Shown: positions 1-8,321 of the stretch, piece after piece | How the letters are laid out: each line of letters starts with the position of its first letter | How positions within the stretch are numbered: the stretch's first letter is position 1 | DNA from: Pseudomonas sp. PSE14 | Lineage (GTDB): Bacteria; Pseudomonadota; Gammaproteobacteria; Pseudomonadales; Pseudomonadaceae | Length of the DNA stretch: 64,000 nucleotides | Reading direction: 5' to 3' | Assembly: GCF_029203285.1 (NCBI RefSeq) | Contig: NZ_CP115669.1 | Coordinates: forward strand, 4,154,001-4,218,000 | Program-made: the position numbers and the translations under genes | The notes under the pieces: model-generated | Database searches by the model: none | The model's input: only the letters and a program-made list of their open reading frames with translations | What the model was told of the DNA's origin: nothing

Positions 1-753
1 CTTCGGCGCGCAGGTGGTGCCGGCGACCTTCATCAGGTCCTCGAACCACACGTCGCGGTGCTGGTTCCACTTGATGTTCGAACCGGTGCGCTTGCAGACG
101 ATGATCTTCTGCACGCTGCTGGTTTCCGGGTTGGTCAGCGCGTCGTCGACGTTGGCTTTGAGCGGGGTCTTCTTGCCGCCGCGTACGCCTTCGTCGGCGG
201 TGATCACCACCTTGGAGCGGCAGTCGATGATGCGGCCGGCCAGGGCTTCGGGAGAGAAGCCGCCGAACACCACGGAGTGGATCGCGCCAATACGGGCGCA
301 GGCCAGCATGGCAACCACGGCTTCCGGGATCATTGGCATGTAGATGGTCACCACGTCGCCGCGGTGCACGTCCTGTCCGCGCAGGGCGTTGGCGAACTTG
401 CAGACCTGCTCGTGCAGTTCGCGGTAGGTGATTTCCTTGTGATCCGCCGGATCGTCGCCTTCCCAGATGATAGCGACCTGGTCGCCGCGTTCAGCGAGGT
501 GGCGGTCGAGGCAGTTGTAGGAGAGGTTCAGGGTGCCGTCGGCGAACCACTTGATGTCCACGTGGTGGTCGTCGAAGGAGGTTTGCTTGACCTTGGTGAA
601 CGGCTTGATCCAGTCGATGCGCTGGGCCTGTTCGCGCCAGAAGCCGTCGGGGTTGACCACCGACTGCTGGTACAGCTTCTTGTAGGTGGCCTCGTCGGTC
701 AGAGTGGTCGCGGCCACTTCGGGACGCACGGGGTACACGGATGCCGCAGTCAT
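1..753 (-). CDS. acsA: Acetyl-CoA synthetase, N-terminal part (gene runs off the window)
   Basis: The enzyme converts acetate, ATP and CoA to acetyl-CoA in the cytoplasm. The reading frame from the ATG at 753 begins [14 protein letters not shown] and continues through the family's N-terminal region ([17 protein letters not shown], then the block with AIWEGDDP and the [19 protein letters not shown] stretch), all typical of Pseudomonas AcsA. About 251 residues are inside the window; the adenylation core and C-terminal lid lie to the left of position 1. The start is supported by GAGG about nine bases upstream. It is transcribed away from the LysR gene, with about 150 bases between them. The family assignment is firm; which acs paralogue this is cannot be settled from a partial gene. 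Confidence 0.93.
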   Translation of the reverse strand, partial: MTAASVYPVRPEVAATTLTDEATYKKLYQQSVVNPDGFWREQAQRIDWIKPFTKVKQTSFDDHHVDIKWFADGTLNLSYNCLDRHLAERGDQVAIIWEGDDPADHKEITYRELHEQVCKFANALRGQDVHRGDVVTIYMPMIPEAVVAMLACARIGAIHSVVFGGFSPEALAGRIIDCRSKVVITADEGVRGGKKTPLKANVDDALTNPETSSVQKIIVCKRTGSNIKWNQHRDVWFEDLMKVAGTTCAPK

Positions 754-903
754 GGCGTTCTACCTCGGTGAAGAGTGTTGTTTTTGTTGCCGTCAGTTGT
801 AACGGCGACACACTCCTCCGGGCCATTCGACCATGGTCTTACCACTCGGGACCCCGTACTGATGGGCCCCATAAGTGCGACTTCTGGCGGTCGTAAGCGA
901 CTA

Positions 904-1851
904 TCAGACCAAAGCAGTACGCCCGTGCTGCACCATCATCCTTTCGTGCTCCTCGAGCATGCCGGGCACGCAATCGCGGAGGAACTCCACCCAGGTGCGG
1001 ATCTTCGCGTCGAGGTACTGGCGCGACGGGTACAGCGCGTAGACGTTGAGGTGGAACAGGCTGTAGTCCGGCAGCACGCGCACCAGGCTGCCGTCCTTGA
1101 GGCCCTGCACGGCGGAATACACCGGCAGCGCGCCGATGCCCATGCCAGCACGTACCGCCTCGGTCATGGCGTCGGCGGTGTTGACCTGGAAATGGCTGTG
1201 GTTGACGCCGACCAGCTCCTGGCCGTCCGGGCCGTCGAACAGCCACTTGTCCAGGGACATCACCGAGTTCACCAGGCGCAGGCAGCGATGCTCGGTCAGC
1301 TCCGCAAGTTTCTGCGGCATGCCATGGCGCGCGACGTACTCGGGTGATGCGCAGAGCACGCTGTAGGTCTTGCCGATGCGCTTGGAGACGAAACCCGAGT
1401 CCGGCAGCTCCTGGGCGATGACCACGGAGATGTCGTAGCCCTCGTCGAGGATGTCGGTGATGCGGTTGGCCAGGGTCAGGTCGAAGCTGACCTCCGGGTA
1501 GATCTCGCAGTACTGCGAGATCGCGCGGATCAGGTAGTGCTGGCCGATGCCGGTCATGGCATGCACCTTCACCTTGCCGTGGGGCCGGGCGTGGGCGTCG
1601 CCGGCTTCGGCCTCGGCCTCCTCGATGTAGCCGAGGATCTGCTGGCAGCGCTGCAGGTAGCGCTGGCCGGCCTCGGTGAGGGCGATGCGGCGGGTGGTGC
1701 GGTGCAGCAGGCGGGTGCGCAGGTGCGCTTCGAGTTTGGCCACCGTCCGCGAGACGTACGCGGTGGTGAGGTCCATGCGCTGGGCGGCGGCGGTGAAGCT
1801 GCCGGTCTCGGCGACACAGACGAAAGCACGCATGTTGTGCAGCAGGTCCAT
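904..1851 (-). CDS. LysR-family transcriptional regulator
   Basis: A 315-residue LysR-type regulator. Residues 1-60 form the winged helix-turn-helix (MRAFVCVAETGSFTAAAQRM, then TTAYVSRTVAKLEAHL), followed by the linker helix and an effector-binding domain. A longer frame opens at 1959, but AGGAG lies just before two adjacent ATGs (1854 and 1851) and gives proper spacing only for the second, so 1851 is chosen. The gene is divergent from the FUSC efflux gene at 2200. The 348-base gap contains a T-N11-A dyad at 1975-2001, so regulation of the efflux gene, as AaeR does for aaeB in E. coli, is a reasonable inference. The effector is unknown. Confidence 0.9.
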   Translation of the reverse strand: MDLLHNMRAFVCVAETGSFTAAAQRMDLTTAYVSRTVAKLEAHLRTRLLHRTTRRIALTEAGQRYLQRCQQILGYIEEAEAEAGDAHARPHGKVKVHAMTGIGQHYLIRAISQYCEIYPEVSFDLTLANRITDILDEGYDISVVIAQELPDSGFVSKRIGKTYSVLCASPEYVARHGMPQKLAELTEHRCLRLVNSVMSLDKWLFDGPDGQELVGVNHSHFQVNTADAMTEAVRAGMGIGALPVYSAVQGLKDGSLVRVLPDYSLFHLNVYALYPSRQYLDAKIRTWVEFLRDCVPGMLEEHERMMVQHGRTALV

Positions 1852-1974
1852 CATTTCTCCTGAAGAGCCTGTCAGACGCCACGGCGGGCGGTCTCTGCAA
1901 CGGCGCTCGACCGAGCAACGCCTTGTTACAGATTCATGACAGGCGGCGAATTGTCGCACAGGTGCCGGGCGGGG

Positions 1975-2001
1975 ATTATTGTACTTTCAGGTAACAATAA
2001 T
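1975..2001. promoter_or_regulatory. Candidate LysR-type operator (ATTATTGT-N11-ACAATAAT)
   Basis: Perfect 8-base half-sites (1975-1982 and 1994-2001) are separated by exactly 11 bases, which fits the T-N11-A core of LysR-type binding sites. The dyad is AT-rich within GC-rich sequence and lies between the divergent LysR and FUSC genes, 124 bases from the former and about 200 from the latter. Binding by the adjacent regulator is inferred. Confidence 0.55.
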
Positions 2002-2199
2002 TCGCCCATCCGTCAGCTTATCCTGCCCCTGGCGCACTTCTAGAATCGCCGTCCCCAACGCGGTCTCCCGCAACCTCCCAGGACAAGCAGCCGTGCTCCG
2101 CCTTTCGTGCAACGTGCTTCCACCCCTTCGCTCCACTTTCGAATTACAGGGTTATCAAAACCCGATCCGCCCCGAACAACGCCTGCCGAGATAAGCCTG

Positions 2200-4347
2200 A
2201 TGAGCAGTCTCTCCGTGCGCCTGCCCAAGGCTGCCGCGCTGCGCTTCGCCCTGTCCGACTGGGCGCACACCGACGGCGTCACCTGGATGTTCATCCTCAA
2301 GACGCTGATCACCGCCTTCACCGCGCTGTGGCTGGCCTACCGCCTGGAGCTGCCGCAGCCCAACACCGTGCTGGTAAGCGCCTTCATCGTGCTGCAGCCG
2401 CAAAGCGGCCAGGTGCTGGCGAAGAGCTTCTACCGCATCCTCGGCACCCTCGCCGGGCTGACGGTGATGGTCACCTTCATCGCTCTGTTCGCCCAGGAGC
2501 GCGTGCTGTTCCTGCTCTGCGTGGCGATCTGGGTCGGCCTGTGCACGGCGGGCGCCGCACGCTACCGGGATTTTCGCGCCTATGCCTGCCTCCTCGCCGG
2601 CTACACGGCAGTGATGATCGGCATCCCCGCCACCCTGCACCCCGAGGGCGCCTTCATGCAGGCGCTGTGGCGGGTGCTGGAGATCACCCTGGGGATTCTC
2701 TGCACCGGCGTGGTCAGCGCCATCGTCCTGCCGCAGACCAGCACCGCCGCCCTGCGCAACGCGCTGAACACCCGCTTCGGCGACTTCGCCGGGCTCGCCA
2801 GCGCCGGCCTCAATGGCACGCTGGAGCGCGAACGCTTCGAGCAGGCCAGCGCACGCATTGCCGCGGAAGTGGTGGGCCTGGAAAGCCTGCGCAACGTCAC
2901 CGCCTTCGAGGACCCGCACATGCGCCTGCGCAGCGGCCGCCTGGCGCGGCTTAACAGCGAGTTCATGCAGTTGACCACGCGCTTCCATGCCCTGCAGCGC
3001 CTGCTCGACCGCCTGCGCGAGCGCCAGGCCAGCAACGTGCTGGAAGTGCTGATGCCGTGCCTGATCGACGTCAGCGATCTGCTCGCCAGTTGGCACGGCC
3101 GGCCGCTCAGCGAAGCGGACGCCGAGCGCCTGAACGTGCAGCTGGAACTGTGCAAACACCATCTGATGCCGCGTATCCGCGAGGCCCGCACCACGCTCGG
3201 CCACACCTGCCCGCGGGAAGCCGACCAGCTGGATTTCGAGACCGCCGCCGAGCTGCTCTACCGCTTCGCCGACGACATGCACAACTATGCCCAGACCCAC
3301 GCCTCGCTGGCCGCCCACAAGCACGAGCGCGAGCAGTGGAAGGAGCGCTTCACGCCCAAGGCCAACGCCCTTGCCGCTGCCGTCGCAGGTTTTCGTTGCG
3401 CGCTGCTGGTGATCGTCGGCGGCGTGTTCTGGATCGAAACCTCCTGGCTAAGCGGCGCCACCTTCGCGCTCACCTCGGTACTGATCGCCGCCCTCTCCTC
3501 CGCCTCGCCCAACCCCAAGCGCCTGTCACTGCAACTGACCCTCGGCACCCTGCTGGGCGCGACGCTCGGCTTCATCATCACCTTCCGCGTGCTGCCGCAC
3601 ATCGACGGGTTCCCGCTGCTGTGCTTCGTGCTCGCACCGGTGTTCGCCCTCGGCGCCTTCCTCATCTCCCGGCCGAAGTGGAGCGGCTATGGCGTCGGCC
3701 TGCTGGTGTGGTTCTGCATCGCCTCGCTGCCGGCGAACGTCGCCCGCTACGACGCCTACACCTTCATCAACGAATACCTGGCGATGCTGCTGTCGATGGG
3801 CATGGCGGTGGTCGCGGCCATCGTCATCCTGCCGCCGAACCGGCCGTGGCTGTGGGAGCGCCTGGAAGCCGAGCTGCGCCTACGCGTGGTGCGGGTGATC
3901 AGCGATCCGCTGAAAGGCCTGTCGTCCGGCTTCGAGAGCGGCACCCGCGACCTGCTGAACCAGGCCTACGGGTTATCCACAGGCCGCCCGGATGTGCAGC
4001 GCAGGCTGCTGCGCTGGACTTTCCAGGTGCAGGAGATCGGCCTGTCGATCATCGAGTTGCGCCGTGAGCAGGAGGCATTGCCGAAGGAGCCCTGGTACGC
4101 CGAGCGCATGCCCTGGCGGCGGGCGATTCGTGCGTTGGGCCGCGCACTGATCCGGCTGTTCATCCAGCCCAGCGAGAGCAATCGCCAGCGGGCACTGGCG
4201 GCGGTTGAGCACGCCATCCACGCGACCCGCTCCACCGATGATCGCCGGCCGCCGCACTTCGACTCCTCGCCGCTGCGGCGGGTGTGCAGCTACCTGCACT
4301 TCATCCGCACCTCGCTACTCGATCCGCAGTCGCCGTTGCGCGATTGA
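2200..4347 (+). CDS. FUSC-family inner-membrane efflux protein (AaeB/YccS-like)
   Basis: A 715-residue protein with the duplicated FUSC layout: an N-terminal hydrophobic block at about residues 25-195 (with the family motif NTVLVSAFIVLQPQSGQVLAKS), a long charged cytoplasmic section rich in helices, a second membrane block at about 410-545 (GATFALTSVLIAALSSASPN, then hydrophobic segments), and a cytoplasmic tail. The family includes exporters of aromatic carboxylic acids such as AaeB and fusaric acid resistance proteins. Here the substrate is unknown, though the divergent LysR gene fits an inducible aromatic acid exporter. The ATG at 2200 begins the conserved part; an in-frame ATG at 2107 would add 31 non-conserved residues. 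Confidence 0.85.
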   Translation: MSSLSVRLPKAAALRFALSDWAHTDGVTWMFILKTLITAFTALWLAYRLELPQPNTVLVSAFIVLQPQSGQVLAKSFYRILGTLAGLTVMVTFIALFAQERVLFLLCVAIWVGLCTAGAARYRDFRAYACLLAGYTAVMIGIPATLHPEGAFMQALWRVLEITLGILCTGVVSAIVLPQTSTAALRNALNTRFGDFAGLASAGLNGTLERERFEQASARIAAEVVGLESLRNVTAFEDPHMRLRSGRLARLNSEFMQLTTRFHALQRLLDRLRERQASNVLEVLMPCLIDVSDLLASWHGRPLSEADAERLNVQLELCKHHLMPRIREARTTLGHTCPREADQLDFETAAELLYRFADDMHNYAQTHASLAAHKHEREQWKERFTPKANALAAAVAGFRCALLVIVGGVFWIETSWLSGATFALTSVLIAALSSASPNPKRLSLQLTLGTLLGATLGFIITFRVLPHIDGFPLLCFVLAPVFALGAFLISRPKWSGYGVGLLVWFCIASLPANVARYDAYTFINEYLAMLLSMGMAVVAAIVILPPNRPWLWERLEAELRLRVVRVISDPLKGLSSGFESGTRDLLNQAYGLSTGRPDVQRRLLRWTFQVQEIGLSIIELRREQEALPKEPWYAERMPWRRAIRALGRALIRLFIQPSESNRQRALAAVEHAIHATRSTDDRRPPHFDSSPLRRVCSYLHFIRTSLLDPQSPLRD

Positions 4348-4365
4348 GTTACGCGAGTTCGCGAG

Positions 4366-4407
4366 CCCCTACCCCTCTCCCTCTGGGAGAGGGCTGGGGT
4401 GAGGGGA
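4366..4407. repeat. GC-rich palindromic repeat downstream of the FUSC gene
   Basis: A 9-base stem, CCCTCTCCC (4373-4381) against GGGAGAGGG (4385-4393), has a 3-base loop and is flanked by arms CCCCTA and GGGGTGAGGGG. This is a palindrome type seen scattered between genes in many Pseudomonas genomes. It begins 19 bases after the FUSC stop codon and may also act as a 3' end structure. The remainder of the gap to 4734 (about 330 bases) shows no gene; it should hold the promoter of the DUF2790 gene. Confidence 0.6.
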
Positions 4408-4734
4408 ATTCAGTGGCACGGAATTACCATAGAAGACAGTTGCTCCCACGCACCCGACAGCCACATCGCTCCCGGGACCAAGCTGCGACCACCCACCGCA
4501 GAACCCGCCCTGCAACCCGCGTCAATCCTGGATTATTGCCTCTGAGTACGAAGTCTTGTTGGCACCTGGATATATGACTCAGGTCAGGCAAATCCTATTA
4601 TTTCCGTGCTGTTACAGCGCGCGCCGCAACACCACTCGACACCCGTAATCATCCCCCAACGCTTCCCGATGCAGCTCCGGCTCAGCGTCACGGACGAGTC
4701 ACGTCCGGACAGCGGGAACAAGGCAGGTAAATTC

Positions 4735-4998
4735 ATGAAAGCTGTAGTCATCCTGGCCATGCTGGGCTTCTCCTCGCTCGCCCTGGCCGAGCAGGCGAAT
4801 GCCGGCGACCAGGCGCAAAGCGCGGCCGTGGAGCAGTACACCTACGACATGAAACTGGACGTCGCCCATGTGATCTCCACCACCGACGTTTCCAGCCAGT
4901 GCGGCATCGTGCCGGCGCGCATGACCTACGAAGATTCCCAGGGTCAGCGCCACACCGTCGAATACCAGGTGTGGGGCAACGGCTGCTCCGGCGGCTGA
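4735..4998 (+). CDS. DUF2790 family periplasmic protein
   Basis: An 87-residue protein with a clear signal peptide (MKAVVILAMLGFSSLALAEQ) and a short mature domain carrying the DUF2790 pattern: YTYDMKLDVAHVIST, then CGIVPARMTYEDSQG and a closing hydrophobic strand. Function is unknown; the family is common in Pseudomonas as small periplasmic proteins, several of them stress- or metal-responsive. The mature part has two cysteines (in QCGIVP and NGCSGG) that could form a disulfide. An upstream in-frame ATG at 4606 is rejected because only the start at 4735 gives a signal peptide. A second member, without these cysteines, is at 59604. Confidence 0.82.
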   Translation: MKAVVILAMLGFSSLALAEQANAGDQAQSAAVEQYTYDMKLDVAHVISTTDVSSQCGIVPARMTYEDSQGQRHTVEYQVWGNGCSGG

Positions 4999-5069
4999 TC
5001 AGGCTTGTGCATTCCCGGCACGGCTCCACGCCGCCGCGCCGGGAGTGCCCTGGTTTCCAGCCGTGGAAA

Positions 5070-6377
5070 CTACGGCTGCAGGGCCGCCTTCGCGATGTTG
5101 CGACTGTGCGCGCCGAAATGCCGGATCAATTGCAGAATCTGCTCATCCAACGCCTCATCGTGCCGGAACGGCGCCGGTGAGTTCCCCGCGCTGAAATCCC
5201 CCGCCGGCTTCTCTTCACTCTCCAGCCAATGGCCGATGGCCGCGTCGAATGCCGCCGCATGGGCATGGGACTCGCTCGCCACCACCTCGCGCAGATACTC
5301 CGTCGAGTACGGTGGATAACTTCCATCGGTACTGACATCCGCATAGGCCGCCACGAGCGGCGACTGCCCGCCCTGGCGCAGCGTCTCGCGCAGCCAGTCC
5401 ACCTGATAACGCTCAACACCCGTATGCCGGTCCGCCACGCGCTGGATCGCCGCCTGCTTGTCGGCATCGAAGCCGGCCATGGACTTGCCCGCTGTCCACA
5501 GCATGCTGGTGGTGGTTTCACCCGGCAGCGGCGTCGAGTGGTACGGCTGGGTCATGTCCTGGATGTAGTGCATCGCCCAGCCGAGAAAGCGGTAGCCCCA
5601 GTACGGATGGCCCTTGTCGAAGGCGAAGCGCGCCAGGCCGTAGAACTGGTAGGCGCGCCATTCCGGCCAGTTGCGCTCCAGGTACGGCGCGCCGGTGAAG
5701 ATGATCGCGTCCTCGTGGTAGAAGCCCATGTGGAACGGCGCCTGGGAGCTGAATTCGTAGCGCGGGTCGCCGAACGGCTGCGGGCCGAAGCCGTAGCGCT
5801 GGCCGACTTCGCCAGGATTGTCGCTGAACAGGTTGATGTCGTGACCAAAGTCCGGCTCGTCGGCGGCGCTGGCCAGCACGTCCAGCGCGGGGATCTTCTC
5901 CCCCGCCTGCAACTGCACGAAGCGCCACTGGTTCCAGCCGGACAGATTGTGGAACACCAGCACATCGGCCGGTTTGAGCGCCACATGGCCCGGCAGCTCG
6001 CCACCCGGCGGCGGCTGCACCGCGGTGGCCAGCTTGATCTCCGGATTCAGGCGCAGCGCCATGAGGAAGGCTTTGCCCAGGTCGTCGCGGCCGTCCTCGG
6101 TCAGACGCAGATCATCCGGGCGCGGCGGGTACTGGCGGAAATGTTCGCGGGCATAGGTTTCCTGCTCATCCAGCAGCTTCACCAGGCCGGCCCGTTGCTG
6201 GCTGATGAAGCTCTCCAGCGGCTCCACCTCAACCTCGGGCGCCTGGGTGATCGCCGGCAGTTGCTGCAGGGCGATGTAGCTGCCCAGGGTGTGATTGGAC
6301 CAGGCCCAGAGGCTTTGCGGCAGCGCCAGCAGGCCGGCCAGCAGGCAGGTGGGCAGACAGGTGGAGAGTCGCTTCAT
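5070..6377 (-). CDS. Secreted zinc-dependent phospholipase C-like protein
   Basis: A 435-residue protein whose signal peptide (MKRLSTCLPTCLLAGLLALP) ends just before a tryptophan (LWA, then WSNH). In bacterial zinc PLCs and S1/P1 nucleases the mature N-terminal Trp is itself a metal ligand, so this fits. Residues 270-280 read HYIQDMTQPYH, close to the zinc PLC signature H-Y-x-x-D-x-x-x-P-x-H. The protein is longer than Bacillus PLC and carries extra His-rich stretches (HMGFYHED). The predicted activity is hydrolysis of phospholipid head groups outside the inner membrane. The ATG at 6377 is chosen over one at 6506 because the signal peptide starts there. Confidence 0.72.
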   Translation of the reverse strand: MKRLSTCLPTCLLAGLLALPQSLWAWSNHTLGSYIALQQLPAITQAPEVEVEPLESFISQQRAGLVKLLDEQETYAREHFRQYPPRPDDLRLTEDGRDDLGKAFLMALRLNPEIKLATAVQPPPGGELPGHVALKPADVLVFHNLSGWNQWRFVQLQAGEKIPALDVLASAADEPDFGHDINLFSDNPGEVGQRYGFGPQPFGDPRYEFSSQAPFHMGFYHEDAIIFTGAPYLERNWPEWRAYQFYGLARFAFDKGHPYWGYRFLGWAMHYIQDMTQPYHSTPLPGETTTSMLWTAGKSMAGFDADKQAAIQRVADRHTGVERYQVDWLRETLRQGGQSPLVAAYADVSTDGSYPPYSTEYLREVVASESHAHAAAFDAAIGHWLESEEKPAGDFSAGNSPAPFRHDEALDEQILQLIRHFGAHSRNIAKAALQP

Positions 6378-6597
6378 CGGCTTTTCGCTCTTATTGGGCA
6401 ATGCGGAAGAAAAATTCGGACGCAGCCTAACAATCCGGAGCCACGACGGCACTGTCGAAGTTGGCCAGCGTATGTCACCGATAACGCCACGGCTGACCAT
6501 CATCAATGGCGCGAAGCGCCTCAGCCACTACACTTGCCCGGCATGGAAAGACACCGGCGCTGCCTGATGGCCGGTCACTCGAAATAAGGGCGTTCCC

Positions 6598-8262
6598 ATG
6601 CTGCAGTCCGTTTCACCCAAGCACGACCTTCCCCTCAAACCCGATCCAGCCGACTCCCGCAGCGGCGTCCTCGCCCCCTTCAGCATCGCCGCGTTCCGCA
6701 TCATCTGGATCTGCAACCTGTTCGCCAACCTCGGTACCTGGGCGCAATCGGTAGCGGCCGCCTGGGTGGTCACGGAAGCTCACGCCAGCCCCTTGATGGT
6801 GGCGATGATCCAGGTGGCCTCGGCGCTGCCGCTGGTGCTGCTGTCGATCATGTCCGGCGTGCTGGCCGACAACCACGACCGCCGCAAGATCATGCTGGTG
6901 GGGCTCTCGGTCGAACTCTCCGGCGCCGCGCTGGTGACGCTGTTGGCGTTCCTCGGCTACCTCGATCCGCTGATGCTGATCGTGTCGATCCTCTGGCTCT
7001 CGCTGGGCAGCTCGATCACCATCCCCGCCTGGCAGGCGGCGGTGAACGAGCAGGTACCGCCGCGCATGGTGGGCGATGCGGTACTGCTCAACAGCGTCAA
7101 CTACAACGTCGCCCGCGCCGTCGGCCCGGCCATTGGCGGCCTGCTGCTGTCGGCCACCGGGCCGTCTTGGGTGTTCCTGTTCAACTGCATCTGCTACGCC
7201 GCGCTGATCTGGGCGATCTGGCAATGGCGCCGCGAGGTGCCCAAACGCACCCTGCCGCCGGAGCACATCTTCGAGGGCGTGATTGCCGCGCTGCGCTTCA
7301 CCCAGTATTCCAGCGTCACCCGCCTGGTGATGATGCGCTCGTTCGCCTTCGGCCTGTCCGCCAGCGCCATCTGGGCACTGCTGCCGCTACTGGCACACCG
7401 TAATCCCGACGGCAACGCCTCGGTGTACGGCTACATGCTCGGCGCCCTGGGCCTGGGAGCCATCGTCGCCAGCACCATGGTGAGCAAGGCCCGGCTGCTG
7501 CTCGGCAGCAGCCGGCTGATCAGTTTTTCCGCCGCCACGCTGGCACTGGTGATGCTGACCCTGGGCTGGATCGACAACCTCTGGGTGATCTTCCCTGCGC
7601 TGATCCTTGGCGGCGCCTGCTGGATCGCCGCCGTGGCGACCTACAACTCCGCGGTGCAGATCCTCGTGCCCGACTGGGTCAAGGCGCGGGCGCTGGCGCT
7701 GTACCAGACCGCGCTGTATGGCGGTCTCGCGGCGGGCTCGTTCCTCTGGGGGCATTTCGCCGAGACACTGGGCGTACAAGGGGCGCTGATTGCCGCTGGC
7801 TGCCTGCTGCTGGTGTCGGTGGCGGTGCTGTACAACTCGCGCCTGCCGGAGCTGGACGCCAGCAACATCGCTCGCGCGCCGAGCGGAATGCCGGGCCAGC
7901 CGACCTTCGTGTTCAACCCCGAGCGGGGTTCGGTGCTGGTCTCCATCGAGTACCGCATCCCGGCCGAGCGCACCCGCGACTTCGTCCGCGCCGCCAAGCC
8001 GCTACGCCGCCTGCGTCTGCGCAATGGCGCGGAGCGCTGGGCGCTGTATCGCGATGTGAGCAACCCGGAAATCTGGCAGGAGCTGTTCCTGGTGGACAAC
8101 TGGATCAGCCACCTGCGAATGCTCGACCGTCTCACCATCGAGGACAAGACCATCATCGACAACGTCACCAGCCTGCACGCGGGCGACGCGCCGCCGGTGA
8201 TCCGCCACGGGGTGAGCTACGAGTCCGGCAGCTACGAGGCGCCGCCGGAGACGCTGGGCTAG
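6598..8262 (+). CDS. MFS transporter of the MFS_3 type with a C-terminal extra domain
   Basis: A 554-residue protein. Residues 25-415 form a 12-helix major facilitator core of the MFS_3 (EntS-like) class, with the loop motif GVLADNHDRRKIM. Beyond the last helix there is a soluble domain of about 130 residues (after LPELDAS) with the strand-rich pattern VLVSIEYRIPAERTRDFV and LRNGAERWALYRD, resembling the dimeric alpha/beta barrel (antibiotic monooxygenase-like) domain found at the end of this family. Export of a small molecule such as a siderophore or drug is the family role; the substrate is unknown. AAGGGCG before the ATG supports the start. A bidirectional terminator follows at 8276. Confidence 0.85.
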   Translation: MLQSVSPKHDLPLKPDPADSRSGVLAPFSIAAFRIIWICNLFANLGTWAQSVAAAWVVTEAHASPLMVAMIQVASALPLVLLSIMSGVLADNHDRRKIMLVGLSVELSGAALVTLLAFLGYLDPLMLIVSILWLSLGSSITIPAWQAAVNEQVPPRMVGDAVLLNSVNYNVARAVGPAIGGLLLSATGPSWVFLFNCICYAALIWAIWQWRREVPKRTLPPEHIFEGVIAALRFTQYSSVTRLVMMRSFAFGLSASAIWALLPLLAHRNPDGNASVYGYMLGALGLGAIVASTMVSKARLLLGSSRLISFSAATLALVMLTLGWIDNLWVIFPALILGGACWIAAVATYNSAVQILVPDWVKARALALYQTALYGGLAAGSFLWGHFAETLGVQGALIAAGCLLLVSVAVLYNSRLPELDASNIARAPSGMPGQPTFVFNPERGSVLVSIEYRIPAERTRDFVRAAKPLRRLRLRNGAERWALYRDVSNPEIWQELFLVDNWISHLRMLDRLTIEDKTIIDNVTSLHAGDAPPVIRHGVSYESGSYEAPPETLG

Positions 8263-8275
8263 CCCGCGCAGAAAC

Positions 8276-8304
8276 AAAAACGCCTCCCGGTCAGGGAGGC
8301 GTTT
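8276..8304. terminator. Bidirectional intrinsic terminator between the MFS and helicase genes
   Basis: An 8-base stem CGCCTCCC (8281-8288)/GGGAGGCG (8294-8301) with a 5-base loop, an A-run on the left and TTT on the right. It lies between two converging genes and can serve both strands. Confidence 0.85.
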
Positions 8305-8321
8305 CAGGTGACGCGGAAGGC

